From SIG588 sp045654545 (GTDB taxonomy: Bacteria > Bacillota > Clostridia > Oscillospirales > Acutalibacteraceae): a stretch of 12,719 nt of DNA. The translations under genes and the position numbers were made by a program. This document shows, in pieces, positions 1 to 7,196 of the stretch. The stretch covers positions 1 to 12,719 of the forward strand of contig JAZONO010000130.1 in NCBI GenBank assembly GCA_045654545.1. The letters are read 5' to 3'. Each line of letters begins with the position of its first letter. The first letter of the stretch is position 1. A model generated the notes under the pieces. That model had not been told where the DNA came from. It ran no database searches and worked only from the letters and a program-made list of their open reading frames with translations.

Positions 1-18
1 GGATTTTGGATAGTGCGC

Positions 19-351
19 CTTGGCTCCCCTTGTCAGGGGAGCTGTCGGGCGAAGCGAGACTGAGGGGGAGTCCTTTCATAGTGACAGTTTGCCGTAGAGA
101 ATATCCGTTTGCGGTACCCGAAATTCGCGCATCTCGCTTTCGCTCGGCGAATTTCCACCGCCGCACTCCCTTATGTCTCCCTGCATCCGCCACCGGCGGC
201 GGTCGACAACGCGACCCCAGTCATTTTCTCCTCGCCGATGTAAGTTGGGGGAATGCGCAAGGCGCATTCTCGGGGGCATTGCCGGAGTCACTTGTTACAG
301 CACTCGCTTCGGGCAATGTCCGGACAGCACCCCTTTAACAAGGGGGCCAAG
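19..351. repeat. MITE-like palindromic intergenic element with imperfect terminal inverted repeats
   Basis: The left end (from 19, CTTGGCTCCCCTTGTCAGGG) and the reverse complement of the right end (from 351, CTTGGCCCCCTTGTTAAAGG) match with few differences. The similarity continues inward through GCTGTC and a GGGCGAAGCGAG-like segment for roughly 50-60 bases. The interior holds further short dyads: GAAATTCGC at 120-128 pairs with 147-155, CCGCC/GGCGG lies near 188-200, and AATGCGC/GCGCATT occupies 252-268. Short open frames cross it on both strands but have no start signals or protein-like features, so I treat the stretch as non-coding. The shape is that of a non-autonomous miniature inverted-repeat element. 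No target-site duplication could be defined. It abuts the double-hairpin repeat that begins at about 349. Confidence 0.6.
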
Positions 352-385
352 GGTCACAGCCGCTTTCCAAGTGGCATCAATATTC

Positions 386-430
386 ACAAAACAAACAGAG
401 AGGATGTATCTTCAACGATACATCCTCTCT
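386..430 (-). terminator. Intrinsic terminator of the minus-strand operon
   Basis: A perfect 14-bp stem (397-410 with 417-430) closes a six-base loop. Read on the minus strand it is followed by GTTTGTTTTG, a T-rich tail. It sits about 45 bases past the stop codon at 477-479. This is the most likely transcription end for the operon that begins near 7478. Confidence 0.7.
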
Positions 431-447
431 ACTTTTAACCCTAACCC

Positions 448-474
448 CACCCACCGTAGGGGTGGGTGCTTTTT
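448..474 (+). terminator. Hairpin with T run, plus strand
   Basis: CACCCACC (448-455) pairs with GGTGGGTG (461-468) around a five-base loop. TTTTT at 470-474 follows on the plus strand. The hairpin would stop transcription arriving from the left before it runs antisense into the operon. In the copy at the right end the matching T run faces the opposite way, so both face inward. Confidence 0.55.
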
Positions 475-476
475 CA

Positions 477-1445
477 TCATTTCGCCTTGGGAAATTTCTG
501 GATCTTTCCCACCGCAAACTGCAATATAAGACGGGCATCGGTGGAATCCACCTTGCCGTTGCCGTCCACATCGGCGGCCGCTTGATCAATCGCATCGGCG
601 TCGATTTTTCCCACCGCCAGTTGCAACACCAAACGGGCGTCGGTAGAATCGATTGTACCGTTGCCGTCCACGTTCCCTGCGACTGTCAAACGTTCTCCCA
701 CGACTGTCACCGTGAAGGTTGCCGCATGCTCTTCGTAACGCACCGTGAGCACCTGTTCGCCCACTCGGTTCGGGTCAAATCCTTCCACGGTGAACCCTTC
801 ATTCACAAATTTGCCTTCACCGTCAGAAAATCGCACTTTGAGTCGCAAGCCGGAGGTGTCAAGGGAATCCCCTACACAGTATTCCGTCTTGGTGGGCAGC
901 TCGTTAACCAGGACATACTCCACTTCGTTTCGGCGATACCATACCACCTCTTGGCAATCTTTTTTGGTATTTGCATTAAAACGCGGATTGTCGGTAATGT
1001 CGCAGTACAGGTTATTCCACGCCACCTTCATACCGTAGATGTTGTGGTACTTGCGATTGGTAAAATCGGGATAATGAAGCGGTTTGCTCGTCCCCGTTTT
1101 GGGGTCATAGCGATGTACCGACTGTGCCAGCGAATAATACAAATAGTGTTCGTCTGCGCTCAAACGGGAATAGTTGTTATTGTAATACCGATTCGACGAG
1201 ATCCACCACGTGTCCTCCACGCTGAGCACGTCGTAAAGGGTATTCCCTTCCCAGTAGCAAAGTTTTTCACGCACGTTATCGATGTAGTAGATCCGTCCGT
1301 TGAGGTACTGATGTGCCGTGTGGGAAGAGAACCACGACCAACCTTCGTCAAATTTCGTGTCGGTGGGCAGTGTGTCGTAGTCGTTGGCTTTGTGTCCTTG
1401 CGCATACAGCCCCCCGCTGGAACGCAGGAAGTAATCGTGATCCAC
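477..1445 (-). CDS. C-terminal part of a broken secreted transglutaminase-like protein: Ig-like domain plus type I dockerin
   Basis: This is the second piece of the gene that starts at 2246, in the same reading frame, separated by one TGA and five codons. The frame could restart at GTG 1445, but I see no good ribosome site, so it is probably untranslated or only weakly so. It begins with HDYFLRS, the end of the transglutaminase core. An aromatic-rich region with propeller-like YYID and YLYYS repeats follows. A bacterial Ig-like (Big_3) domain lies at about residues 175-250, and two dockerin repeats at about 258-315. The two repeats are almost identical: VDGNG(T/K)(I/V)DSTDARL, with the Ca-binding D-x-D-G-N-G pattern. 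Dockerins bind cohesins on scaffoldins or surface proteins; no cohesin is in view. The frame ends at a TGA with a second TGA just behind it. Alternative view: an intact gene with a sequencing error in the stop codon. Confidence 0.75.
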   Translation of the reverse strand: MDHDYFLRSSGGLYAQGHKANDYDTLPTDTKFDEGWSWFSSHTAHQYLNGRIYYIDNVREKLCYWEGNTLYDVLSVEDTWWISSNRYYNNNYSRLSADEHYLYYSLAQSVHRYDPKTGTSKPLHYPDFTNRKYHNIYGMKVAWNNLYCDITDNPRFNANTKKDCQEVVWYRRNEVEYVLVNELPTKTEYCVGDSLDTSGLRLKVRFSDGEGKFVNEGFTVEGFDPNRVGEQVLTVRYEEHAATFTVTVVGERLTVAGNVDGNGTIDSTDARLVLQLAVGKIDADAIDQAAADVDGNGKVDSTDARLILQFAVGKIQKFPKAK

Positions 1446-1460
1446 GCGACCCGTGACATC

Positions 1461-1463
1461 TCA
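1461..1463 (-). other. In-frame TGA interrupting the transglutaminase-dockerin gene
   Basis: On the minus strand the codons read DDPV-TGA-DVTGRV-DHDYFLRS. Both flanks belong to one transglutaminase core in one frame. As I recall the family, this position often holds Trp or Tyr (DDPxW or DDPxY), so a single TGG to TGA change would explain it. At least five genes in the window end with TGA, so general recoding of UGA is unlikely. Confidence 0.85.
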
Positions 1464-2246
1464 TACGGGATCGTCGTAGGTGACATCCACGTGGTAATAT
1501 GCGCCTTCCACGTACACAATATTCCATGCGTGATTCATCGCCTTGGAACGGCAAACGTAACTGTCGATGCCGACCGCGCGCAACAGATACATATAGGCTT
1601 CCGCATAGCCGTCGCACACTGCCAAGCGATTCCACAACGCCGCGTACATCGTGTGATCGATATACGGTATGTCGTTCGCCGCGAACGCCGCCTGATCATA
1701 GTCCACCCACACCGCCAAACGGTCGTGCAGGATCAAGGCTTTTTTTGCCGGGGTGAGATTGCTGTCCACCAAGTCGTGTGTCAAATATTCGGTCACTTCG
1801 CGGCACTTGGAGATCATATCGTAATATTCCGAAGCAGAAAATTCGTACTGATAAAACTCGATACGGGACAGATAGCCCGTGGCGTTATCTCGGTAAAACA
1901 TCCAGTTGTTCACGTTGAACAGTTCGGGCATGGTGTCGGAGATCAACCCGGACACACATTCGATCACCAGATTGCTGTACGGGATCTTAAAACGTAACAC
2001 GTTGCACTCGTCCCGATAGTTGTATGCGGTGTCGAAGATCACGCGTTTAAACTCTTCCAATTCACTGTTGGTGAGGTCGAGAATCTCGGCCGCCTGCGAT
2101 GCCGGCGGACGGGAAACGTAACTGGTGGATGCCGTGCCACGCTGTGCGGTCACGCCGCTTGCCGCCACGCCCTGCATCGGCACGCAGGAGAACAGCATAA
2201 CCGCCACGGTCAACAGCGCCATACACGTTTTCAAGTTGGATTTCAC
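1461..2246 (-). CDS. N-terminal part of a broken secreted transglutaminase-like (papain-fold) protein
   Basis: The start is GTG at 2246, preceded by GAAGG at suitable distance and 20 bases after the end of the M18 peptidase gene. Residues 1-29 form a Sec signal peptide: basic start, hydrophobic core ALLTVAVMLFS, and a likely cut after VAA. The transglutaminase-like domain (PF01841 type) spans about residues 150-261. It shows the full Cys-His-Asp triad: C211 in VCDGYAEAY, H239 in MNHAWN, and D254 in YHVDVTYDDP. Family members of this type act as extracellular peptidases or cross-linkers; the substrate here is unknown. Translation stops at TGA 1461-1463 just after the triad, and homologous sequence continues in frame. 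As expressed, the product would be 261 residues, without the rest of the core, the Ig-like domain or the dockerin, so folding is doubtful. I regard the whole 477-2246 span as one gene with a nonsense mutation. Confidence 0.82.
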   Translation of the reverse strand: MKSNLKTCMALLTVAVMLFSCVPMQGVAASGVTAQRGTASTSYVSRPPASQAAEILDLTNSELEEFKRVIFDTAYNYRDECNVLRFKIPYSNLVIECVSGLISDTMPELFNVNNWMFYRDNATGYLSRIEFYQYEFSASEYYDMISKCREVTEYLTHDLVDSNLTPAKKALILHDRLAVWVDYDQAAFAANDIPYIDHTMYAALWNRLAVCDGYAEAYMYLLRAVGIDSYVCRSKAMNHAWNIVYVEGAYYHVDVTYDDPV

Positions 2247-2266
2247 GCTTATTACCTTCTTCTGCT

Positions 2267-3682
2267 TTAATCTTTACGGGACAACAAGGCCGCAAACGCT
2301 TTGTGTGCTTGATACACGTCCAGTTTCGACACGATTTCAAACGGGGCGTGCATCGACAGCACCGGCACGCCGAGATCCACCGTTTCCACGTCCAAGTTGG
2401 CAATATATTTCGCCACCGTGCCGCCGCCACCGGCTTCCACACGGCCGAGTTCACCGATCTGCCAGCAGACGTCGTTCTCATCCATAATGCGGCGGAAACG
2501 CCCCATCAGTTCGGCCGAAGCATCCGACGTGCCGCCCTTGGCACTACCGCCCGTATACTTGGTGAGCACCGCACCGTGGTTGATGCGCGCCGCGTTACGT
2601 GCATCCATCACACCGGCATAAATGGGATCGAGTGCCGCATTCACGTCGGCCGACAGGCACATCGAGCGGCTGAGCACGTGGCGCGGCTCTTCCCCGTACA
2701 TTGCCGCGAGATCCGCGATGAAATAACGGAAGAATTCCGATTGCGTACCCGTGTTGCCTTCCGAGCCGGTTTCCTCTTTGTCTGCCAACAGGGTGACGGC
2801 AGTGAATTCCGGCACCGTGAGCGAGAACAGCGAGGTGAGCGCCGGGTAGGCACACACACGGTCGTCGTGACCGTAGCCGCCGATCATACTGCGATCGAAG
2901 CCTACGTCACGCACGGGCAGGGCCGGCACGGCTTCCAATTCCGCCGAAATGAAATCCGCTTCCACAATGCCGTACTTCTCGTTCAAGATCTTCAGAAGAT
3001 TCAGTTTCACACCTTCTGCCACCGCATCGTCACTGCGGAAGGGGCGCGAGCCGATCAGAATGTTCAAATCTTCGCCGTGGATCACGTCGCGTGCCGGACG
3101 ACCCATCTGCTCGTGCGCCAAATGCGGAAGCAGATCGGTGATGCAGAACACGGGATCGCCTGCTTCATCGCCCACCGCGACCTTTACCGTTTCGCCGTCC
3201 TTTTTGATGATAACGCCGTGCAACGACAACGGCAGGGCCGTCCACTGGTATTTCTTGATACCGCCGTAGTAACGGGTGTCGAAATAGCCGAGTCCGTTAT
3301 CCTCATACAACGGACTGGGTTTCAAGTCCAGACGGGGAGAATCAATATGCGCCGCCGCAATGGACACGCCGTCTGCAATCGGGCGCGAACCGATCACCGC
3401 CAGCAACAATGCCTTGCCGCGGTTGTTATAATACACCTTGTCGCCCGGTTTCAAGGCGGCATGACGGTCGAACGGTACAAAGCCGCGTTCCTCTGCCATC
3501 GCCACGGCGAGATCCACCGCTTCACGCTCGGTTTTCGCGCCGTTCAAAAACGCGGAATACCCTTCGCAATAGGCATCCGCCGCCGCAATTTCCTCCTCGC
3601 TCATGCGTTCTGCCGCCGACTTGGCTGTGCGAAACAACTGTTCACGCAACTCGTCCGCTACCGATTTCTTCTTATCTTCCAT
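2267..3682 (-). CDS. M18 family zinc aminopeptidase
   Basis: This is a cytoplasmic metallo-aminopeptidase that removes N-terminal residues from peptides and holds two zinc ions. The 471-residue length fits the larger bacterial M18 group. Expected metal and catalytic residues are visible: H112 in AAAHIDSPR, D273/D274 in GHDDRVCAYP, the glutamate pair E303/E304 in DKEETGSEGNTG, D346 in SADVNAALDP, and H445 in SMHAPFE. KYQWTALPLSLHGV near 144-157 is also typical. I chose ATG 3682 because AAGGAAG sits eight bases upstream. An in-frame ATG at 3712 overlaps the preceding stop as ATGA and would add ten residues. Translational coupling makes that start possible, but its ribosome site is weaker. The gene is sixth in the operon, between the lytic transglycosylase and the dockerin gene. 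Confidence 0.93.
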   Translation of the reverse strand: MEDKKKSVADELREQLFRTAKSAAERMSEEEIAAADAYCEGYSAFLNGAKTEREAVDLAVAMAEERGFVPFDRHAALKPGDKVYYNNRGKALLLAVIGSRPIADGVSIAAAHIDSPRLDLKPSPLYEDNGLGYFDTRYYGGIKKYQWTALPLSLHGVIIKKDGETVKVAVGDEAGDPVFCITDLLPHLAHEQMGRPARDVIHGEDLNILIGSRPFRSDDAVAEGVKLNLLKILNEKYGIVEADFISAELEAVPALPVRDVGFDRSMIGGYGHDDRVCAYPALTSLFSLTVPEFTAVTLLADKEETGSEGNTGTQSEFFRYFIADLAAMYGEEPRHVLSRSMCLSADVNAALDPIYAGVMDARNAARINHGAVLTKYTGGSAKGGTSDASAELMGRFRRIMDENDVCWQIGELGRVEAGGGGTVAKYIANLDVETVDLGVPVLSMHAPFEIVSKLDVYQAHKAFAALLSRKD

Positions 3683-3708
3683 GGTACACGCTTCCTTTCC
3701 AAACGGGA

Positions 3709-4287
3709 TCATTCACGCACCCCGTAAAGTAGTTTATATATGGTTTGTGCGCGGCGCACACGTTTGACGTATTGCGCCGTTTCTTTAAAGGGAATGACGG
3801 TGAGCGTTTCGCCGTCGGCGGAATAGGACGGATCGGCAAGCCAGGTTTGCACGTTGCCCATCCCTGCGTTATACGCCGCAAGCACCGTGTCCTGCACGGC
3901 AAACCGTTCGCCCAACAAGCGCAGTACCGACGTGCCGATCTCAATGTTGAAGTGCCCGTCGGTGAGTGCGGATGCCGCAGGCACCTCCTCGATGCCGTCA
4001 CGCATCATCACCCATTCCATTGTGGGGGCGGTGACCTGCATCAACCCTACCGCCCCTGCCGACGAGCGCGCATCGGGCGAAAAGCCGCTTTCGGTGTGGA
4101 TCACCGCCCAAATGAGCGAGGGCGCGACCCCGTGTTTTTCGGCCGCCGCCGTCACCGTGTCACGGTATTCGGGCGGCATGGGATACACCCCTCGCAACAC
4201 CCACACCGCCATAACCGACAGCAACAGCACCGTTATCACAGCACCGATCCCCCACCGCCGCAAACGGCGTTTGGTTCGTTTTTTCAT
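3709..4287 (-). CDS. Membrane-anchored lytic transglycosylase (SLT domain)
   Basis: The predicted 192-residue protein has a basic N-terminus (KKRTKRRLRR) and one membrane segment at about 13-31. A Slt70-type lytic transglycosylase domain outside the cell spans about 41-160. The catalytic glutamate is E66 in HTESGFSPDA, followed by GAVGLMQ (79-84) and AAYNAGMGNV (137-146), the usual order for the goose-lysozyme-like fold. Such enzymes cut the MurNAc-GlcNAc bond of peptidoglycan, leaving anhydro-MurNAc, and take part in wall remodelling. The short, single-TM architecture resembles YjbJ/CwlQ-type and similar Firmicutes proteins. The ATG overlaps the coaE stop by four bases (ATGA), a sign of translational coupling. 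It shares its own TGA with a possible upstream start of the M18 gene. Confidence 0.92.
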   Translation of the reverse strand: MKKRTKRRLRRWGIGAVITVLLLSVMAVWVLRGVYPMPPEYRDTVTAAAEKHGVAPSLIWAVIHTESGFSPDARSSAGAVGLMQVTAPTMEWVMMRDGIEEVPAASALTDGHFNIEIGTSVLRLLGERFAVQDTVLAAYNAGMGNVQTWLADPSYSADGETLTVIPFKETAQYVKRVRRAQTIYKLLYGVRE

Positions 4288-4904
4288 ACCGTGTCACCCC
4301 GTAAACGGGCGATAAATCGGTTCACGGTCTCTTCAAAGGCGGTCAAGTCGCCGTCGTTGTACAGCACCTCGTCTGCGCGTTCTTCGTAAAAGGCATCGGC
4401 AGGTTGTGCGTTCATGCGCATTTTGGCTTGTTCGGGGGTGATACTGTCCCGTTCGCAAATGCGTGTAAGCCGCACCGCCGCGGGTGCCAACACCGCCACC
4501 GTACGATCGCACATACGGTCCATACCGCTTTCAAACAGCACGGGGGCATCCACCGCCGCGATGGCCGCACCTTGTTCCCAAAATGCCGCCAACTGTTCTT
4601 CTGCCAACGCAAAAATGTGCGGATGGGTGACGGCGTTCAGCCGTGCGGTCGCCTCGGGCGTGGCAAATGCCAGCGAGGCGAGCTTGGCTCTGTCCAACGT
4701 GCCGTCCGCACGCAACACCGACGGCGAAAACGCCTCTGCCAACTGTGCAAGGCAAGGATGCCCCACCGCGGTTACTTGGCGCGCCAGGCAGTCGGTATCC
4801 ACCACAGGAATCCCTGTCGCCGTCAAGCACGCGGACACCACGCCTTTGCCGGCACCCGTGGGACCGGTAAGACCGATGATCATGCCGCGTTTCTTATTCG
4901 TCAA
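4284..4904 (-). CDS. coaE: Dephospho-CoA kinase
   Basis: CoaE phosphorylates the 3'-hydroxyl of dephospho-CoA with ATP, the last step of coenzyme A synthesis. The 206-residue length is normal. A P-loop is clear at the N-terminus (GLTGPTGAGKG, residues 11-21), followed by the substrate-site DTDCLAR (36-42), THPHIF, VDAPVLFESG, and a lid region with RICERD. The start is probably TTG 4904, since GAGGTG lies seven bases upstream, while the in-frame ATG at 4883 has no ribosome site. With that start the gene overlaps the end of the Sua5 gene by 11 bases. The final ATGA overlap links it to the transglycosylase gene. Confidence 0.95.
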   Translation of the reverse strand: MTNKKRGMIIGLTGPTGAGKGVVSACLTATGIPVVDTDCLARQVTAVGHPCLAQLAEAFSPSVLRADGTLDRAKLASLAFATPEATARLNAVTHPHIFALAEEQLAAFWEQGAAIAAVDAPVLFESGMDRMCDRTVAVLAPAAVRLTRICERDSITPEQAKMRMNAQPADAFYEERADEVLYNDGDLTAFEETVNRFIARLRGDTV

Positions 4905-5919
4905 GAGCGATCACCTCAAATTCTGCCGCACGCAACATACGATTATACACCGCCAGACCGATTCCGTCCGACGAGGGGCACGCCGCATACACCTGTGTCA
5001 CCTCGGGGCGGTCGTCCCACGCACGCAACACGTCGAACAAGCGGTGTGCCTGCGCCGCCGCATCCGCACGCGCGCCGTAGGTGAGATACGGCACCGAAAG
5101 TGCCGCCTCTTCCCCATCAAAGCACATCGCCGCCACACCGTCTCCTGCATGCGCGTTCACAAACGCGGCATAGGCGGCAGGGGTGCCGCGCACCAAGGTC
5201 ACCTTGGCACGGGGAGCATAGTGTTTATATTTCATGCCGGGCGATGCCGCCTTCGCCCCTTGTTGGAGCATGGCGGTCACGGCAGGGTCGATCTCCACGT
5301 CGCCCAGCGCTTCTTTCAACATCTCGGCCGTGATGCCGCCCGGACGAAGCAGGCGCGGCACCTCACGGGTCATATCGATCACGGTGGATTCCAACCCCAC
5401 GCCGCTTTCACCGCCATCCAAAATGGCGGCCACACGCCCATCCATATCCGCCACGACGTGTGCCGCCGTGGTGGGGCTGGGACTCCCCGAGCGATTGGCC
5501 GAGGGTGCCGCCAAGGGGCATCCTGCCGCTTCAATGATCGCCCGTGCGGTGGGATGCAAAGGTAACCTCACCGCCACGGTGGACAAACCGCCGCTGACTG
5601 CGGCAGGGATGCACACCGCTTTTTTGAAGATCATGGTGAGCGGTCCCGGCCACCATAGTGAAGCCAACCGCCGTGCGTTTTCGGGGATTTCGGTCACCAA
5701 AGCATCCAGTTGCGAAAGAGCGGAAATATGCACGATCAGCGGATTATCCGACGGACGTCCCTTTGCTTCAAAAATGCGTGTCACCGCCACCGCATCCAAC
5801 GCGTTGGCGGCCAAACCGTACACCGTTTCGGTGGGGATACCCACCACCTCGCCGTGGCGAAGCAGATCGCCTGCACGGGCGATATCGACGGCTGTGTTTT
5901 GTAACAATAGCGTTTGCAT
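4894..5919 (-). CDS. ywlC: L-threonylcarbamoyladenylate synthase, Sua5 type
   Basis: This enzyme makes threonylcarbamoyl-AMP from threonine, bicarbonate and ATP for the t6A37 modification of ANN-decoding tRNAs. The YrdC domain covers about residues 12-200. It shows GIPTETVYGLA (27-37), KGRPSDNPLIVH (53-64) and the SANRSG nucleotide loop (140-145). The motif SPGMKYKHYAP (226-236) and the following C-terminal domain make it a full-length Sua5 protein (341 residues) and not a short TsaC. The partners TsaB, TsaD and TsaE are not in the window. The ATG has AAGGGTGAG upstream, which overlaps the prfA stop nine bases away. In many Firmicutes prmC lies between prfA and this gene; here it is absent. 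Confidence 0.95.
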   Translation of the reverse strand: MQTLLLQNTAVDIARAGDLLRHGEVVGIPTETVYGLAANALDAVAVTRIFEAKGRPSDNPLIVHISALSQLDALVTEIPENARRLASLWWPGPLTMIFKKAVCIPAAVSGGLSTVAVRLPLHPTARAIIEAAGCPLAAPSANRSGSPSPTTAAHVVADMDGRVAAILDGGESGVGLESTVIDMTREVPRLLRPGGITAEMLKEALGDVEIDPAVTAMLQQGAKAASPGMKYKHYAPRAKVTLVRGTPAAYAAFVNAHAGDGVAAMCFDGEEAALSVPYLTYGARADAAAQAHRLFDVLRAWDDRPEVTQVYAACPSSDGIGLAVYNRMLRAAEFEVIALDE

Positions 5920-5928
5920 ACTTTTTAC

Positions 5929-6981
5929 TCACCCTTCCAACAGACGGGTGCGATCGGCGGTCAACAAGGCATCGATGACTTCGTCCAGATCGCCGTTCAA
6001 CACCGCTTCCAGTTTATATAATGTCAACCCGATGCGGTGGTCGGTCACCCGTCCTTGGGGAAAATTATAGGTGCGGATACGCTCACTGCGATCCCCCGTT
6101 CCCACTTGCGAACGGCGGCTTTCCGCAATGGCGGATTCCTGTGCGGCACATTTCTGCTCATACAGCCGTGCACGCAGCACGCGCATGGCTTTGTCTTTGT
6201 TTTTGAACTGACTGCGTTCATCCTGGCATTCCACCACCGTGCCTGTGGGCAGGTGGGTGATGCGAATGGCGGATTCGGTCTTGTTGATATGCTGACCGCC
6301 GGCACCCGATGCACGGAAGGTGTCGATCTGCAGATCTTTTGGATCGATGGTGAGTTCCACCTCTTCGGCTTCGGGCAACACTGCCACCGTCACGGTGGAG
6401 GTGTGGATCCGTCCGCCCGATTCGGTTTCGGGCACACGCTGCACGCGGTGCACACCGCTTTCAAACTTCAAACGGCTGAACGCTCCTTGCCCATTCACCA
6501 CAAAACTGATCTCTTTCACGCCGCCGAGTTCGGTTTCGTTCACCCCCACGACCTCCACCGTAAATCCGCGCGAAGCGGCATACATACTGTACATACGGTG
6601 AAGTGAATGGGCAAACAGCGCCGATTCTTCCCCACCGGCACCGGCACGGATCTCCACGATCACGTTGCGACTGTCGTTCGGGTCTTGCGGCAACAGCAAG
6701 ATCTTCAGTTCCTCCGAAAGGCGTGCCGCGTCGGCACGGGCATCCGCCAATTCCTGCCCTGCCAATTCGCGCAATTCGGGATCGTCCAGCAAAAGCCGTG
6801 CTTCCTCTTCGCGGCGTGTGGCCTCTTCCCACGCACGGTACGCCGTCACCGTGGCTTCCAGACGGGTGCGCTCTTGCATCAACGTGCGGTATTGCGCCAT
6901 GTCCCCCACCACGGCAGGATCACACAAGCGGTGTTCGATCTCGTCAAACCGCTTTTCCACGTCACGTAACTGTTCAAACAT
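5929..6981 (-). CDS. prfA: Peptide chain release factor 1
   Basis: RF1 recognises UAA and UAG in the ribosomal A site and triggers release of the finished protein. The 350-residue length and domain order are standard: a helical domain 1, then the stop-codon-reading domain with the P-x-T tripeptide (PET, 184-186) in RVPETESGGRIHTS, then the universal GGQ (228-230) in SGAGGQHINKTES. GGQ glutamine is the residue methylated by PrmC in bacteria, but prmC is not next to it here. The P-x-T motif (not SPF) separates it from RF2. The start lies only three bases from the DUF951 stop. UGA is not read by RF1, so this gene does not bear on the in-frame TGA found downstream in the same operon. Confidence 0.97.
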   Translation of the reverse strand: MFEQLRDVEKRFDEIEHRLCDPAVVGDMAQYRTLMQERTRLEATVTAYRAWEEATRREEEARLLLDDPELRELAGQELADARADAARLSEELKILLLPQDPNDSRNVIVEIRAGAGGEESALFAHSLHRMYSMYAASRGFTVEVVGVNETELGGVKEISFVVNGQGAFSRLKFESGVHRVQRVPETESGGRIHTSTVTVAVLPEAEEVELTIDPKDLQIDTFRASGAGGQHINKTESAIRITHLPTGTVVECQDERSQFKNKDKAMRVLRARLYEQKCAAQESAIAESRRSQVGTGDRSERIRTYNFPQGRVTDHRIGLTLYKLEAVLNGDLDEVIDALLTADRTRLLEG

Positions 6982-6984
6982 ACT

Positions 6985-7176
6985 TTACACCTGCTGACCG
7001 TCACGCCAGATTTTTTTGATGTGGCGTTCGGTTTTGATACGGGGCACCAACATTTCACGCCCACAACCTTCACATTTCAGGCGGAAGTCCATACCCGTGC
7101 GCAACACGGCAAACCGATGCGTGCCGCACGGGTGCGGCTTTTTCATTTCCAACACGTCTCCCACTTGTACATCCAT
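6985..7176 (-). CDS. DUF951 family small protein
   Basis: This 63-residue protein matches the DUF951 family of Firmicutes (B. subtilis YyzM-like). It has a short beta-rich start (VQVGDVLEMKKPHPCG), then R-x-G-x-D-F-R-L-K-C-x-G-C-G-R, and a basic tail. Cys17, Cys35 and Cys38 are conserved-looking, and with His15 they could bind a metal. That is inference, and the family function is unknown. The ribosome site GGGGGAG lies eight bases before the ATG. It is the first gene of the operon and is three bases upstream of prfA, so co-translation with RF1 is likely. Transcription from the promoter near 7485-7514 would give it a leader of about 300 bases. Confidence 0.9.
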   Translation of the reverse strand: MDVQVGDVLEMKKPHPCGTHRFAVLRTGMDFRLKCEGCGREMLVPRIKTERHIKKIWRDGQQV

Positions 7177-7196
7177 CGGTCAAACTCCCCCCATCT

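Larger units (their letters stand above)
349..476. repeat. Double-hairpin repeat, left copy (inverted relative to the copy at 12593-12719)
   Basis: This segment matches the reverse complement of the last 127 bases of the window along almost its whole length. The order of parts is the same: AGGGTCACAGCC, a small stem (GCCGCTT/AAGTGGC), an AATATYCACAAAAC block, the 14-bp stem at 397-430, a CTAAYCCCACCCACC block, and a second stem at 448-468 next to a T run. The loops and linkers vary more than the stems. It lies directly downstream of the stop codon at 477, and the tandem TGA at 474-476 is within it. Its position just past a gene end suggests a dispersed intergenic terminator-type repeat. Confidence 0.8.

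Noticed and set aside
6..338. 110-codon frame in the left palindromic element
   Set aside because: It spans the inverted repeats end to end with low-complexity, Arg/Pro/Ser-rich output and no start signal.
1461..1463. UGA recoded as tryptophan or another amino acid throughout the genome
   Set aside because: The release-factor, coaE, transglycosylase and S66 genes and the dockerin gene itself all end with TGA at the right length, so UGA works as a stop here. Selenocysteine is also unlikely, since the position is not a known Sec site and I saw no obvious hairpin just downstream.
462..1997. Long open frame on the plus strand opposite the transglutaminase-dockerin gene
   Set aside because: It has a His/Val/Arg-rich, non-globular composition, no ribosome site and no family resemblance. 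The minus strand carries clear transglutaminase and dockerin motifs, so this is an antisense shadow.
2303..3727. 474-codon open frame on the plus strand opposite the M18 gene
   Set aside because: The minus strand has a full set of M18 zinc-ligand motifs. The plus-strand product is Arg/His/Phe-rich and unlike any protein I know.
4414..5565. 383-codon open frame on the plus strand opposite coaE and the Sua5 gene
   Set aside because: It crosses two convincing genes on the other strand and has no start signal.
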